Source of the DNA: Halovenus rubra
GTDB lineage: Archaea > Halobacteriota > Halobacteria > Halobacteriales > Haloarculaceae
Length of the DNA: 64,000 bases
Direction: 5' to 3'
NCBI RefSeq assembly: GCF_026586665.1
Contig: NZ_JAODIY010000010.1
Coordinates: 1 to 64,000 of the forward strand
Shown: one piece after another, positions 52,370 to 62,008 of the stretch
Position numbering within the stretch: the first letter of the stretch is position 1
Layout: every line of letters begins with the position of its first letter
The notes under the pieces: model-generated
Told to the model about the DNA's origin: nothing
Seen by the model: only the letters and a program-made list of their open reading frames with translations
Database searches by the model: none
Position numbers and translations under genes: made by a program

Positions 52370-54952
52370 TCAGCGTGAAGAGGCGTCAGTTGCCGTCGGG
52401 AGCTGGACAGTCACAGCACTCCCACCGTTAGACACGTACTCGTGGCTCAGAGTCCCGTTGTAATCGTCGACGATAGCCCGGACCAGCCAGAGACCAAACC
52501 CAGTTCCGTGTGTGAGCTGTGTCTGTTCCTCGTCGGTGACGATGCCCGAAAGTTCATCTGGCGGGATACCCGGCCCGTTGTCGACAATGCGGCCCAGAAC
52601 AGCCCCGTTATTTTCGGTAACAGAGACAGTGACCGATGGGTTATCGTGGTCAGCATGGATGATGGCATTCTCGATAAGCTGTTCGAAGACTGGTTCGAGA
52701 CGATGGTCCGCGCTGACAAGGCTGTCAGTTTCGACCGATAACGTAATTGACGCCTCAGGAAACTCTGTTCGGAACTTGGAGACAACATGCGAGAGAGTGT
52801 CGGAGGGATTCATGGGTCGCAACTGTGTATCAGCCTCGATGGTGAGCTGGAGCAGTTCGTGGGCTGTCTCCGCGAGTTCAATGAGTTCGACGGCTGCTTT
52901 ATCAATCTGTTTGAGATACTCTAGGGGCCCTGTGCTAGCAATCTCGTCGAAAAGAACATCTGTTGTCCCTTTGATTACCGTCATCTTGTTCCGAAGATTA
53001 TGACGCAAAAACCGGTTGATGATTTTGAGATGGCGCTCACGCTCTTTGAGGGCGGTTATTGTCCGCCCTTCTGGGACGAGTAGGGTGACCTCTCCTTGTT
53101 CGTCAACAATCGGTCGGACCGAGAAGTCGATTATCTCAGTTCGTTCCGCTCCTTGTACCTCGAGTTCTTCGCGGAAAGGCGAGCCAGTCTGTGCCTGCTC
53201 AACTGCCGTCTTGACAACCGACGTATTTTTTTCGCTGTTCTGGAACAAATGCGTATCCCACAGCCGCTTGCCGACGACCTCGTTGCGTTCGAGTCCGCCA
53301 AACTGAAGTGCAGTTTCGTTAATCTCGATCACCGTACCGTCAGGTTTCATCAGTCCCGTAAACTGGTAGGTGTTGTTGAAAACTGCCTCAAACCGTCGTT
53401 GGCGTTCTTTCCGTCCAGAGATATCACGTCCAAGTCCGACGATTCCGAGCAGGTTGCCGGTTTCGTCGGTCAGTTTCGTGCCGGTATACTCGTATGGAAT
53501 TGGATCTCCGTCTTTCTGTCTAGCACGTGCCTCAAACTGAACCGTCTCATCGTGCTCGATGATGTTGGCAATCCCCTCAAAGACTTCTTGTCTATCGTCT
53601 TCGACGACGAACTCGGATGGGTGCATTGAGGCAATTTCCTCGTCTGTATATCCGCTTACCTCGTTTGCACGGTCATTCCAGCGAATGAACTGTCCGTGCT
53701 CGTCGAACAAAAAGAAGATATCTGGAAGTGTGTTGAAAATTGTATCACTCAGTGCTTTCTCCTCGCGCAATTGCTGTTGACGCTCTTTTTGGTCGTTGAT
53801 ATCAACGTAGACAGCGAACCCTTCTGTGCCGTCGTTATAGACCGCAGTCTGGAGCAGAAAGTAACGCTTCCCGTCCGCTGTCTGGCGCACAACTTCGTCG
53901 GCGACAAATTCATCACCGGATTTGAGTTTCTGGTTGAATGTTGCAGCCTGTTGATTTTTCGGTTGTGGAACAATGTACTCGTCGACGGACTCTCCGAGAA
54001 GTTCGTCGGAATCGTAGCCGAATGTCTCTTCAAATGCGGAGTTGACGCGTTTGGCCACAGGGACGCCATCCTCGAACTCGAACTCAACGGTCGGTTCAGG
54101 AAATCGGTCGAAGAGGATGTTGAGTCGTTTGCGTTCCTCGCGGAGTTGCTGCTCGCGTTCCTTGCGTTTGGTTATTTTACGGGAGGTAATCACGACGCCG
54201 CTAATATTCGGGTCGTCAAATCGGTTCGTTCCCCGCGACTCAACCCACATCCACTCACCGTCAGCATCCTGAACTCGATACTCAAAGCTGTGAATCTGGT
54301 CCGGACAGTTTATTACTTCCTCGAAAACGTCTTTGACTGCTTCTCTGTCTTCTGGGTGGATATGCTCGAACCCGGACGTGCCAAGCAAGTCTCCCGGGTC
54401 GTAACCCATCAGGTGTTCGACGGCAGGGCTGACAAATTTATATGTCCCATCCCTGTCAAGTATGCTCATTCGGTCGGACGACCATTCAAGAAGTGAATCA
54501 ATCAGTTGGTCGTGACGACACGAAAAATAGTCCGAATCAGCATTCGGTGGCGAGATGGTTTCAGTATCCCGAGACTGCTGTTTGACAGCGTTTTGCACCC
54601 TGTTTGCCAGAATCGTCGGCGCGGCCTCCCGGTCGCAGTCGATGACATCTGTCGCGCCCGCGGCAAGTGCATCACGCGCTGTTGGACCAGCCACATTGGT
54701 CACTAGTATTGGAACGTCCGGCCAGTTTTCTTGCAACCGCTCGATATTTGCTGTGAGTGTCCCCGTTAACTGTTCAGGGGCAACCACGAGACAATCAACT
54801 GCTTCGGGTTTATTGCCAGTAAGTCCTGAAATAGCTTCCTCAACCGAGGATACGTCCCACGTAGTAACCGTGTTGGTAACCGCTAGTCCCTCCCATGTTG
54901 GAGCCCCATCAGTTCCAAAGCCAACACCAAGGATTACGATACGGTCACTCAT
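52370..54952 (-). CDS. Multi-PAS sensor histidine kinase with receiver-like N-terminus
   Basis: This is an 860-residue soluble kinase. An N-terminal receiver-like domain (1-125) has LVVAPEQLTG where the phosphorylated Asp should be, so it is probably not phosphorylated. Four PAS domains follow (about 145-265, 275-390, 400-515, 520-635); one has FEYRVQDADGEWMWVESRGT as its PAC segment. The phosphoacceptor region FLRHNLRNKMTVIKGTTDVL comes next, then an ATP domain with ENAIIHAD, DNGPGIPPDEL and HGTGFGLWLVRAI. No membrane helix is present, so it senses intracellular cues. ATG 54,952 was chosen over one six codons earlier. Confidence 0.9.
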   Translation of the reverse strand: MSDRIVILGVGFGTDGAPTWEGLAVTNTVTTWDVSSVEEAISGLTGNKPEAVDCLVVAPEQLTGTLTANIERLQENWPDVPILVTNVAGPTARDALAAGATDVIDCDREAAPTILANRVQNAVKQQSRDTETISPPNADSDYFSCRHDQLIDSLLEWSSDRMSILDRDGTYKFVSPAVEHLMGYDPGDLLGTSGFEHIHPEDREAVKDVFEEVINCPDQIHSFEYRVQDADGEWMWVESRGTNRFDDPNISGVVITSRKITKRKEREQQLREERKRLNILFDRFPEPTVEFEFEDGVPVAKRVNSAFEETFGYDSDELLGESVDEYIVPQPKNQQAATFNQKLKSGDEFVADEVVRQTADGKRYFLLQTAVYNDGTEGFAVYVDINDQKERQQQLREEKALSDTIFNTLPDIFFLFDEHGQFIRWNDRANEVSGYTDEEIASMHPSEFVVEDDRQEVFEGIANIIEHDETVQFEARARQKDGDPIPYEYTGTKLTDETGNLLGIVGLGRDISGRKERQRRFEAVFNNTYQFTGLMKPDGTVIEINETALQFGGLERNEVVGKRLWDTHLFQNSEKNTSVVKTAVEQAQTGSPFREELEVQGAERTEIIDFSVRPIVDEQGEVTLLVPEGRTITALKERERHLKIINRFLRHNLRNKMTVIKGTTDVLFDEIASTGPLEYLKQIDKAAVELIELAETAHELLQLTIEADTQLRPMNPSDTLSHVVSKFRTEFPEASITLSVETDSLVSADHRLEPVFEQLIENAIIHADHDNPSVTVSVTENNGAVLGRIVDNGPGIPPDELSGIVTDEEQTQLTHGTGFGLWLVRAIVDDYNGTLSHEYVSNGGSAVTVQLPTATDASSR

Positions 54953-55225
54953 TGGGTTCCGAAAATCCACATGCTGTCTGGGGGTTGCCTACCAGTGCAC
55001 TTATCAAATATAGTATATTGTATGTGAAATCTGTAGTGGGCCACAGAGACACCCTCTGTACAGGCACCGTCATAGCATATAGTATTTGCTGGGAACTCTA
55101 AAAAGGCAATGATAGACCAGGAAGTTCACCACAGCAGAGAAAGGTGATCTCAAACGGTATAGGCACTGTTGCTGACAGCCTCCACAAATACAGAGGTAGT
55201 GCGTTTCTATATCCAACCGTTGAAA

Positions 55226-55684
55226 TTAACGGTTATTGGACTGATCGTCGGCTGTTGATGGCGACGGTACATCACCAAGAAACCGCTCTCTGATATCGGG
55301 TGTCGGCACCAGGCAGTTATCACGTTTGCCAAACCAGTCGTACCGGTTGGCAGCAATCACGTCATAAGGGTAGTTACGGAGTCGCCGCGGAATCACGCGC
55401 AACAACCACAAGAACTGGTACAGCCCATTAAGATGGTTTGCTGTCCGGAGCACAGCATCCGACTTTGTGTAGTATGTTTCACCCTCAACAAGCACGACCG
55501 AATCACGATGCTCCTGATTAAGCCCACAGTTAGCTAGCAACTCTCGGGCAACATCGGACTGTAACGGAGCGAACTTCAAGATACCGTCTGGGTCTCGCTC
55601 AATAATAAACTGCACCCAGTAGTTACAGAAGTTACAGACACCGTCAAACAGAAGCACCGGCTGGTCAGCAGGAACCTCGGTCAT
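55226..55684 (-). CDS. DCC-family thiol-disulfide oxidoreductase-like protein (DUF393)
   Basis: This is a 152-residue protein. VLLFDGVCNFCNYWVQFIIE contains the DxxCxxC motif that names the DCC family, and FAPLQSDVARELL, KSDAVLRTANHLNGLYQFLW and YPYDVIAANRYDWFGKRDN are typical. These are thioredoxin-fold proteins of uncertain role. It is monocistronic, and the 273-base gap to the kinase gene holds only AT-rich sequence. Confidence 0.88.
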   Translation of the reverse strand: MTEVPADQPVLLFDGVCNFCNYWVQFIIERDPDGILKFAPLQSDVARELLANCGLNQEHRDSVVLVEGETYYTKSDAVLRTANHLNGLYQFLWLLRVIPRRLRNYPYDVIAANRYDWFGKRDNCLVPTPDIRERFLGDVPSPSTADDQSNNR

Positions 55685-55916
55685 CGGTTATTGATACGGT
55701 CCTGTAACGGTTCAGCGTTGTGCCAACAACTAGTTGATGCCGACAGGAGAGTTCCGGATTCAGCAGCCATCCACAGAGGCCGGGCCAAATATAGCAAAGA
55801 GGAGGCCAATCGTATCAGTTAAATTCCCACGAAGGAATGGCTGCTGTATGTGACCGATAGACAAGTACTCAGTATTTCCAACCATTTATGAATCCTGCAA
55901 CTGAGATATTATACAC

Positions 55917-57431
55917 ATGAACCAAAGGGTGGAAACATCCCGATTACAAGGCAAGTTTCCGGACCCGGAAACAGCGCCTAACGTCCTGTACAATCCCACA
56001 TTCAAACAGTTGCGAGAGTTCGCGGACGAAGATGAGACGACGACTGAGTACGACAGTCCACAGTACGTCAGCGAACAGAAGTCACGGAGTGCGGGCCGGA
56101 CGAAAAACTGTGTCGACGACCAGTTTTCCGATGCTGACTGGGACGCAATTGAAGAGTCGCTGACGGTGCTAGAGGACCGTGAGTTTATCTGCCTCGACAG
56201 GCAGGTTGGCCGACACGCTGAAACCGCGTTTACCTGTCGGCTGTTCGTCCCACGAGAGTACGCCCGAATCGCCCTTGCGTGGGGGAAGCTCCTCGAACCC
56301 GCCGAGGGCGAGCCGGACTTCCAGACGCTCCAGTTGCCCGACTGGGACGAGGACGCCGACCACGAGCGTCGGATTCGAATTCTGCCCGATGGCGGACTCA
56401 CGTTTGTGTTGGGCAGTGACTATACGGGTGAAGCAAAGAAATCATTCCTGCGCTTGTATATGTACCGTGCAAAAGAACAGGGAGGACTCGGTATCCACGC
56501 GGGCAGCAAGCGCGTCACAATCGAAGATGACGACAGTCTACAGACGGTCGGTCAGGCATTTCTCGGGCTGAGTGCGACCGGGAAATCGACGTTGACTGGT
56601 CACGGCTGCTGGCTTGACGACCCCGAGGGAGCAGAGATGCTTCAGGACGATGTCTGTGCACTCCTGCCTGACGGGCAGGTTACTGGCAGCGAGGGTGGCG
56701 GCCTCTACATCAAGACCGATGGCCTTGACGAGAACGAACAGCCCGCGTTGTACAATGCAGCGACAGACGAAAGCGCAGTCTTCGAAAATGTCTGGGTTGA
56801 TAACGAGACAGTTGATTTCGATAATACATCGCTGACGAGTAACGGTCGTGCGGTCATCCAGCGCGACCAGCTCGATTCAGCCGCCGAAGACATCGACTTG
56901 GAGAGCGTCGACCAGATGTTTTTCATCACGCGAAACCCGATGATGCCGCCGATTGCCCGATTGGATAACCGGCAGGCAGCCGTCGCGTTTATGCTTGGTG
57001 AGTCAATCCAGACGAGTGCGGGCGACCCTGACGCCGCCGGTGAATCGATTCGTGTTGTCGGGACGAACCCGTTCATCATCGGGCCCGAAGGCGAGGAAGG
57101 CAACCGTTTCCACGACCTCATTGAGGACAATGATGTGGAATGTTTCGTTCTCAACACCGGACATATCGGCCCAGCAAAAGCCGATATCGGCGTCCGTGAG
57201 TCAGTAACGATTCTGGTTACTGCTGCCCGTGGCGAAATCGAGTGGGAGCACGATGAGACGATGGACCTCGAACTACCAAGCGAGATTCCCGGGATGGACG
57301 CCGACGCGTTCTACCCACCCAAACACTACGACGACTTCGAGCACAAACTCCACGACTTGCGCGAGGAACGGCTAGACCACCTCCAGCAGTTCGAGACGCT
57401 CCGTGACGACATCGTGAACTCGGTCTACTGA
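55917..57431 (+). CDS. pckA: Phosphoenolpyruvate carboxykinase (ATP)
   Basis: This is a 504-residue enzyme. HAGSKRVTIEDDDSLQTVGQ, GLSATGKSTLTGHGCWLDDP (P-loop; the usual form is GLSGTGKTTL), EMLQDDVCALLP (metal site), VDQMFFITRNPMMPPIARLD and AFMLGESIQTSAGDPDAAGE identify ATP-dependent PEPCK. It interconverts oxaloacetate and phosphoenolpyruvate for gluconeogenesis. The kinase loop carries Ala and Ser substitutions, as often in archaeal forms. A TATA-like run TATTATACAC lies just upstream. Confidence 0.92.
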   Translation: MNQRVETSRLQGKFPDPETAPNVLYNPTFKQLREFADEDETTTEYDSPQYVSEQKSRSAGRTKNCVDDQFSDADWDAIEESLTVLEDREFICLDRQVGRHAETAFTCRLFVPREYARIALAWGKLLEPAEGEPDFQTLQLPDWDEDADHERRIRILPDGGLTFVLGSDYTGEAKKSFLRLYMYRAKEQGGLGIHAGSKRVTIEDDDSLQTVGQAFLGLSATGKSTLTGHGCWLDDPEGAEMLQDDVCALLPDGQVTGSEGGGLYIKTDGLDENEQPALYNAATDESAVFENVWVDNETVDFDNTSLTSNGRAVIQRDQLDSAAEDIDLESVDQMFFITRNPMMPPIARLDNRQAAVAFMLGESIQTSAGDPDAAGESIRVVGTNPFIIGPEGEEGNRFHDLIEDNDVECFVLNTGHIGPAKADIGVRESVTILVTAARGEIEWEHDETMDLELPSEIPGMDADAFYPPKHYDDFEHKLHDLREERLDHLQQFETLRDDIVNSVY

Positions 57432-57532
57432 AACTGTTGTCTGCGTTTGATGTTGCCTGAAGTAATGGCAGATGATTCTTATAAGCCTTCAGACATACAA
57501 ACATCGATAAGAATAGAGCAGTAGCCACACCA

Positions 57533-57931
57533 CTAACACTGTTGCATGGATTTCATCGAGTAAGTGACATTTCCATTGTCGAGTAACAAGAATCGAACGC
57601 CGACGCAGTTCTCGTCGCCGTCTGCGAACTCGGCTATCTCGACCTCGCGGGTTTTGCCGTCCATCGTGGCCTGGACGATGTACTCTCTTGGCTTATCGAC
57701 AGGGTCGTCCACGGTGATACTCGCAGTCTCGGGGGTCGTTCCTACCTGGTACGTATCAGCAAACATCGGCTCCCCGTCCGCTACAACGGTTATGTCAACG
57801 TTGTACGCTTCCGTACGGTCGTTCTGTAACCAAATCCATGCAAGCCGTGGTTGTGGCTGGCTCTCACCACGTCTGAGACAGCCACCGAACAGCGTGGCGG
57901 CACTGACTGAGAGGAGGGCGCGGCGTTTCAT
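57533..57931 (-). CDS. Putative lipoprotein
   Basis: This is a 132-residue protein. MKRRALLSVSAATLFGGCLR is a signal peptide with a lipobox ending FGGC; Cys18 should be lipid-modified and anchor it outside the membrane. The mature part, AWIWLQNDRTEAYNVDITVV onward, is a beta-sandwich-like domain common in haloarchaeal surface lipoproteins. ATG 57,931 was chosen because it starts the signal peptide. The ligand is unknown. Confidence 0.78.
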   Translation of the reverse strand: MKRRALLSVSAATLFGGCLRRGESQPQPRLAWIWLQNDRTEAYNVDITVVADGEPMFADTYQVGTTPETASITVDDPVDKPREYIVQATMDGKTREVEIAEFADGDENCVGVRFLLLDNGNVTYSMKSMQQC

Positions 57932-58102
57932 ACAGTCAGTATCCCATGGGTGAACTATAATGGTAACGTGGTAGTCCAGCCTGCGAATCCGTCGAGAAGA
58001 CCAAGACGGCTGCCCCCAGAAGAGCAAGCAGTTAGCAGGCCGGTGCGTTCCGGGACTCCGACTGTCTCATACAAAGCGGAGAACTGGCTATCGAGAGTGT
58101 AG

Positions 58103-59722
58103 TCAGTACCCCGAGACCTGCCCGTCTTTCCGGGGTTCGGTTGCACCGGAAAGGGTCCCCTCGTTGTTCCTGACCGCTTGTGCACCACCGAACAGCCCCG
58201 GATACAGTACTCGCACGTCGTGGCCCTTGCGGGCGAGTTTCGTCGGGATGCCCTCGTGTATCTGTTCCTCAACAGCGAGCGTCCCTTCCTCGCGGTAGCG
58301 CCAGCGCGGTGCGTCAAGTGCGGCCTGCAAGGGCATGTCGTAATCAACAAGGTTTGAGATAAGTTGGACATGACCCTGTGGCTGCATGTACCCACCCATC
58401 ACGCCAAATGCCAGCCAGTCGTCTTCGCCAACCTTTGCGAGTCCGGGAACGAGCGTATGGAAGGGCCGCTTACCGGGTTCGATGCGGTTGGGGTGGTCGG
58501 GGTCGAGCGAGAACGACGCCCCGCGGTTCTGCAGGGCGATGCCCGTCTCACCGGCGACAAGCCCGCTCCCGAAGCCGGCAAAGCGAGAGTTAATAAATGA
58601 GACGATGTTGCCCTGGTCGTCGGCTGCACAGAGAAGGACGGTGTCGGCATCCTCGCCGCTGGCATTGGGTGTTCCAACCGCAACATCCGAAATTGGTTCC
58701 TCACTGATTTCGTCGGCGCGCTGGCGGGCGTACCCTTTCGAGTGGAGCGGCGGTACGTCCTCATACTCGGGGTCTGTCACGTGGTAGTGACCGTCATGGA
58801 ACGCGAGCTTCATTGCCTCGGCAAAGTCGTGCACACGTTCGGGTGAGTCGTAGGGGTGGTCACCGGCCCCGATTTCTTCGGCAATGTTGAGCGCTTCGAG
58901 TGCAAGTTGGCCCTGATTGTGCGGCCCGAGTTCGTAGATTGTGCTGTCGCCGTAGGTCGTCGAGAGTGGTTCGGGCCACTCAACCTCAAACTCCGCAAGG
59001 TCGTCTATCGTCATGAATCCGCCTTTTTGTTGTATCTCCTCGACAATTGCCTCGCCAATTGGTCCCTCGTAGACGGCGTCGGCCCCCTGCTCTGCGATGC
59101 GTTGCATCGACTCGCCAAGGCGAGGAAGAACAGCAGTCTGGCCCACGCTCGGGGCTTGGCCGTCGAAGAGATATGCCTCACGAGCGTGGGCATCATTGAA
59201 CAGGTCCTCCGCGTGTTGCCACTGTGCTGAGACGACTTCGGTGACGGGATAGCCGTCGATGGCATACCCGATTGCCGGGTCGAGTACGTCCGAAAGCGAC
59301 AGCCGGCCAAGCTCCTCGACAGTGGCCTCCCATCCACGGGCAGTTCCGGGAACAGTGACAGTGTGGGGACCATGCATTGGCATCGACACGTCGCCGGGGG
59401 CTTTGTCTTTCCCGTCGGCAACGCGCTCGCGGACGCCACTGAGCGTCGACTCCTGTGGCGCGCCGCCAGCGGCTCGCATCGCGCCGACCTCGCCGTCAGC
59501 GGTCCGATAACACGCGAACACATCGCCGCCAAGACCGGTACTCGTCGGCTCAACGACGTTCAGTGCCGCCGCCGTGGCGACGGCAGCATCGAAAGCGTTG
59601 CCACCCTCACGGAGTATCTCGACACCAGCCTCAGCCGCGAGTGGCTGGCTCGTGGCAACGATGCCGTTCGGTGCGTACACTGTCGACCGGCGAGAATCGA
59701 AGCTATCGATGTCCGGGTCCAT
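58103..59722 (-). CDS. Gamma-glutamyltransferase family hydrolase
   Basis: This is a 539-residue Ntn-type protein. GGNAFDAAVATAAALNVVEP then TSTGLGGDVFA is the family hallmark. After processing, the small subunit would begin at Thr361 in DADTVLLCAADDQGNIVSFI (E. coli Thr391). GIALQNRGASFSLDPDHPNR and GVMGGYMQPQGHVQLISNLV complete the pocket. It has no signal peptide, so it is probably cytoplasmic, unlike E. coli GGT. The substrate may be a gamma-glutamyl dipeptide such as gamma-Glu-Cys, the main haloarchaeal thiol, or another amide. Confidence 0.9.
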   Translation of the reverse strand: MDPDIDSFDSRRSTVYAPNGIVATSQPLAAEAGVEILREGGNAFDAAVATAAALNVVEPTSTGLGGDVFACYRTADGEVGAMRAAGGAPQESTLSGVRERVADGKDKAPGDVSMPMHGPHTVTVPGTARGWEATVEELGRLSLSDVLDPAIGYAIDGYPVTEVVSAQWQHAEDLFNDAHAREAYLFDGQAPSVGQTAVLPRLGESMQRIAEQGADAVYEGPIGEAIVEEIQQKGGFMTIDDLAEFEVEWPEPLSTTYGDSTIYELGPHNQGQLALEALNIAEEIGAGDHPYDSPERVHDFAEAMKLAFHDGHYHVTDPEYEDVPPLHSKGYARQRADEISEEPISDVAVGTPNASGEDADTVLLCAADDQGNIVSFINSRFAGFGSGLVAGETGIALQNRGASFSLDPDHPNRIEPGKRPFHTLVPGLAKVGEDDWLAFGVMGGYMQPQGHVQLISNLVDYDMPLQAALDAPRWRYREEGTLAVEEQIHEGIPTKLARKGHDVRVLYPGLFGGAQAVRNNEGTLSGATEPRKDGQVSGY

Positions 59723-59831
59723 GCCTCGGGTTGGTGTCTTGCAGATAAATAACTGTGTGACACCAGCCAATTCGACGAGTTGTTACTCGGGTTTGGCTTG
59801 GTTGAGTTTCGTTCTGTACGTTACAGCCATA

Positions 59832-60389
59832 TTACTCGTCGGCCTCATATAAATCGGCGGCCGAGTCAAATCCCATCTCGGCTTCCTGTCGGGCTCGACG
59901 GGTTTCACATTCGGCAATCGCCTCCGGGTCAGGGTTAGCGTCGTCGTCAACACGCGCCCAAGAGCCATGCACCTTCGCGTGACACCAGCGACAGAGATAA
60001 ACCGTAATTTCGTGACTCATCTCGCCAGAGCCGTCTCCGGAGTCGTCCGCATACGAGAGGTGATGTTCTTCGAGCAAGGGCCGTTCGTCAGCGTGGGCCA
60101 TCCGCTCTTCGCTCAGTCCACAGCGGACACACTCACGGTCGTGACTCCGTCTCCGAAAGTGTGGACAGTCATCCCACTCCCATGGCCCTGTCGGGCCCTC
60201 CTCGTCTGGGTCGCCCGCAACAGGACACTGGAACTCTTCGGCTCGGCGGTCGGCAGCAAAGGCCGGGTCGCGGTCGCCGTGTTCGAGGGCAAAGCGACAT
60301 GTCCCCTCTGAAGCGAGGTGGTCACACCGGTCAACGACTGCGTACGGGTCGTCGACGCCGACCGTGGTTCCCGCCTCCGTCTTTTCCAT
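59832..60389 (-). CDS. HNH-like protein of unknown function
   Basis: This is a 185-residue protein. An N-terminal cysteine cluster (VVDRCDHLASEGTCRFALEH) includes DECPHF-like and ECVRCGLSEERMAH zinc pairs. The C-terminal EEHHLSYAD (x15) YLCRWCHAKVHGSW resembles an HNH nuclease core (EHH...CxxCH..H). It matches a conserved haloarchaeal family, perhaps DUF7097. Whether it cuts DNA is unknown, as the HNH core could be only structural. It is divergent from the FAU-1-like gene. Confidence 0.7.
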   Translation of the reverse strand: MEKTEAGTTVGVDDPYAVVDRCDHLASEGTCRFALEHGDRDPAFAADRRAEEFQCPVAGDPDEEGPTGPWEWDDCPHFRRRSHDRECVRCGLSEERMAHADERPLLEEHHLSYADDSGDGSGEMSHEITVYLCRWCHAKVHGSWARVDDDANPDPEAIAECETRRARQEAEMGFDSAADLYEADE

Positions 60390-60485
60390 ATGCAAGGGTT
60401 ACAGGCCAGCGGCTTGAGCGTTTGGCTGGTCGATAGAGCGACAAAACAGGGAAGCCTATACCGCTTCGGGTCACATCTGCGAGCA

Positions 60486-61913
60486 ATGACAATTCGGGTC
60501 CGTGGCATCTACACGACTGCACTGACGGCCCTGTTCGACGATGTTGTACAGGCGTCGCCACCCATCCAGCAGCGATTCGAAGAGTCGTTCCCAGTCGCGC
60601 CGGCGACCGTCTCCATTACCACGACGAGTGACAGACAGGGGGTCTGTATCACTGGACAGGCCAAACGGGTTGCTGAGGTTGGCGAAACACTCAACAACAG
60701 TGGTCTTGATACGTTTGTCTGGCAGGCACAGCTCTCGCGGGGCGCAGTTTTTGCCGGCGAGGTGGTCGAGACACTGGGCAGCGGTGCGCTCGTCGAGTGC
60801 GGTGCTGTCGACGGTGAACAACTGGATACGCCGGTCGCCGGCGACCGCTGTGGCTTTCTCCCTTACTCGAAGACAGGGGACCGAATCGAAACAGGGGATA
60901 CACTGCAAGTACAGGTCGACGAGCCACGGCCGCCGTGGACCGACGGCCGCCCGGTCTTAGACACCACGCTCCGGATACACGGCGAGTTAGCCTCGCTCAT
61001 CAGAGGGAATTCCACGTCGCACGGCCAGCCCGAACTCGCGGAGATCCTGCCAAGCGACCCGCCCAGTGGTTGGAGCGTGACGTGGAACAACACAGCAGAT
61101 GACGCTGGACTCGATGCACTCGATGATACATTAGACACGCTTGGCGCTCGCGCCGAAAAGCTTGATGCTGCCCTGAGCGATGTTGAATCTCCAGGCGCGA
61201 TTGCACCACACTGTTACTGGCCGGGGGAAGCAACCTGCTGGGTCTGGTTTGGTCGCGAGTCACGGTTCAGTCTCGATGCGGTTCGTCGTGAGGTTGTCAC
61301 GACAATGCCCGGCCACCACCGGGTCAAAGCGGGTGCGAACGAAGCAAGCGCGGCAGTCAATTTCGTGGAGACGCTGTGTGACGACCTCGGTGTCGGGGAG
61401 ACACCCGAAGATGAGGCGTTTCCGTTCGCAGTCGTTACCAACCAGTTCGGTCCAAGAGAGGGCGACTCGATCCACATCGAGCACGGTAAGCCAGACGGAC
61501 GGTTGTTCGACCTTGGGGCAGGTGAAGTCACTGAGCGGGCCACAAGCGGGAAACTGACAGTCACACGGGAAATGTCACCCGGCGGTGACTACGACGCACT
61601 GGGTGTCAAGCGACAGGCCGGGGACATCGCTATTACAAAGTTCGAGGAGGGTCGCTGGTGGTATCCGACGGTGTACCGAAGCGACAGCGGTGAGACACGA
61701 GGAACATACGTCAACGTGTGTACGCCTGTCGAGGTATTCCCCGACAGCGTTCGGTATGTTGACCTCCACGTCGACGTGGTCAAACACGCCGACGGAGCCG
61801 TCGAGCGTGTCGATGACGACGAACTGGACGAAGCAGTCGAAGCTGGCCATATCTCAACCGAACTCGCGGAGAAAGCACGGGCAGTCGCCGACGCAATCTC
61901 AAAGTCGCTGTGA
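60486..61913 (+). CDS. FAU-1-like RNA-binding protein (RNase E/G-type N-terminus, DUF402)
   Basis: This is a 475-residue protein. The N-terminus MTIRVRGIYTTALTALFDDV and the S1-like segment GAVFAGEVVETLGSGALVEC match the AU-rich RNA-binding protein FAU-1 of archaea. A C-terminal DUF402 domain contains GDYDALGVKRQAGDIAITKF, then YVNVCTPVEVFPDSVRYVDL and HVDVVKH. FAU-1 from Pyrococcus furiosus binds AU-rich RNA, and related proteins process 5S rRNA precursors. ATG 60,486 starts the conserved region. Confidence 0.88.
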   Translation: MTIRVRGIYTTALTALFDDVVQASPPIQQRFEESFPVAPATVSITTTSDRQGVCITGQAKRVAEVGETLNNSGLDTFVWQAQLSRGAVFAGEVVETLGSGALVECGAVDGEQLDTPVAGDRCGFLPYSKTGDRIETGDTLQVQVDEPRPPWTDGRPVLDTTLRIHGELASLIRGNSTSHGQPELAEILPSDPPSGWSVTWNNTADDAGLDALDDTLDTLGARAEKLDAALSDVESPGAIAPHCYWPGEATCWVWFGRESRFSLDAVRREVVTTMPGHHRVKAGANEASAAVNFVETLCDDLGVGETPEDEAFPFAVVTNQFGPREGDSIHIEHGKPDGRLFDLGAGEVTERATSGKLTVTREMSPGGDYDALGVKRQAGDIAITKFEEGRWWYPTVYRSDSGETRGTYVNVCTPVEVFPDSVRYVDLHVDVVKHADGAVERVDDDELDEAVEAGHISTELAEKARAVADAISKSL

Positions 61914-62008
61914 GGTGTCGGCCCCGGCCCAAACAGCACCGTACAGGCGGAACTCGTCTGGTGTGCCAAAGGGGTTCGCCGTACAGCCACCTCTCTACGG
62001 TGTAGACA

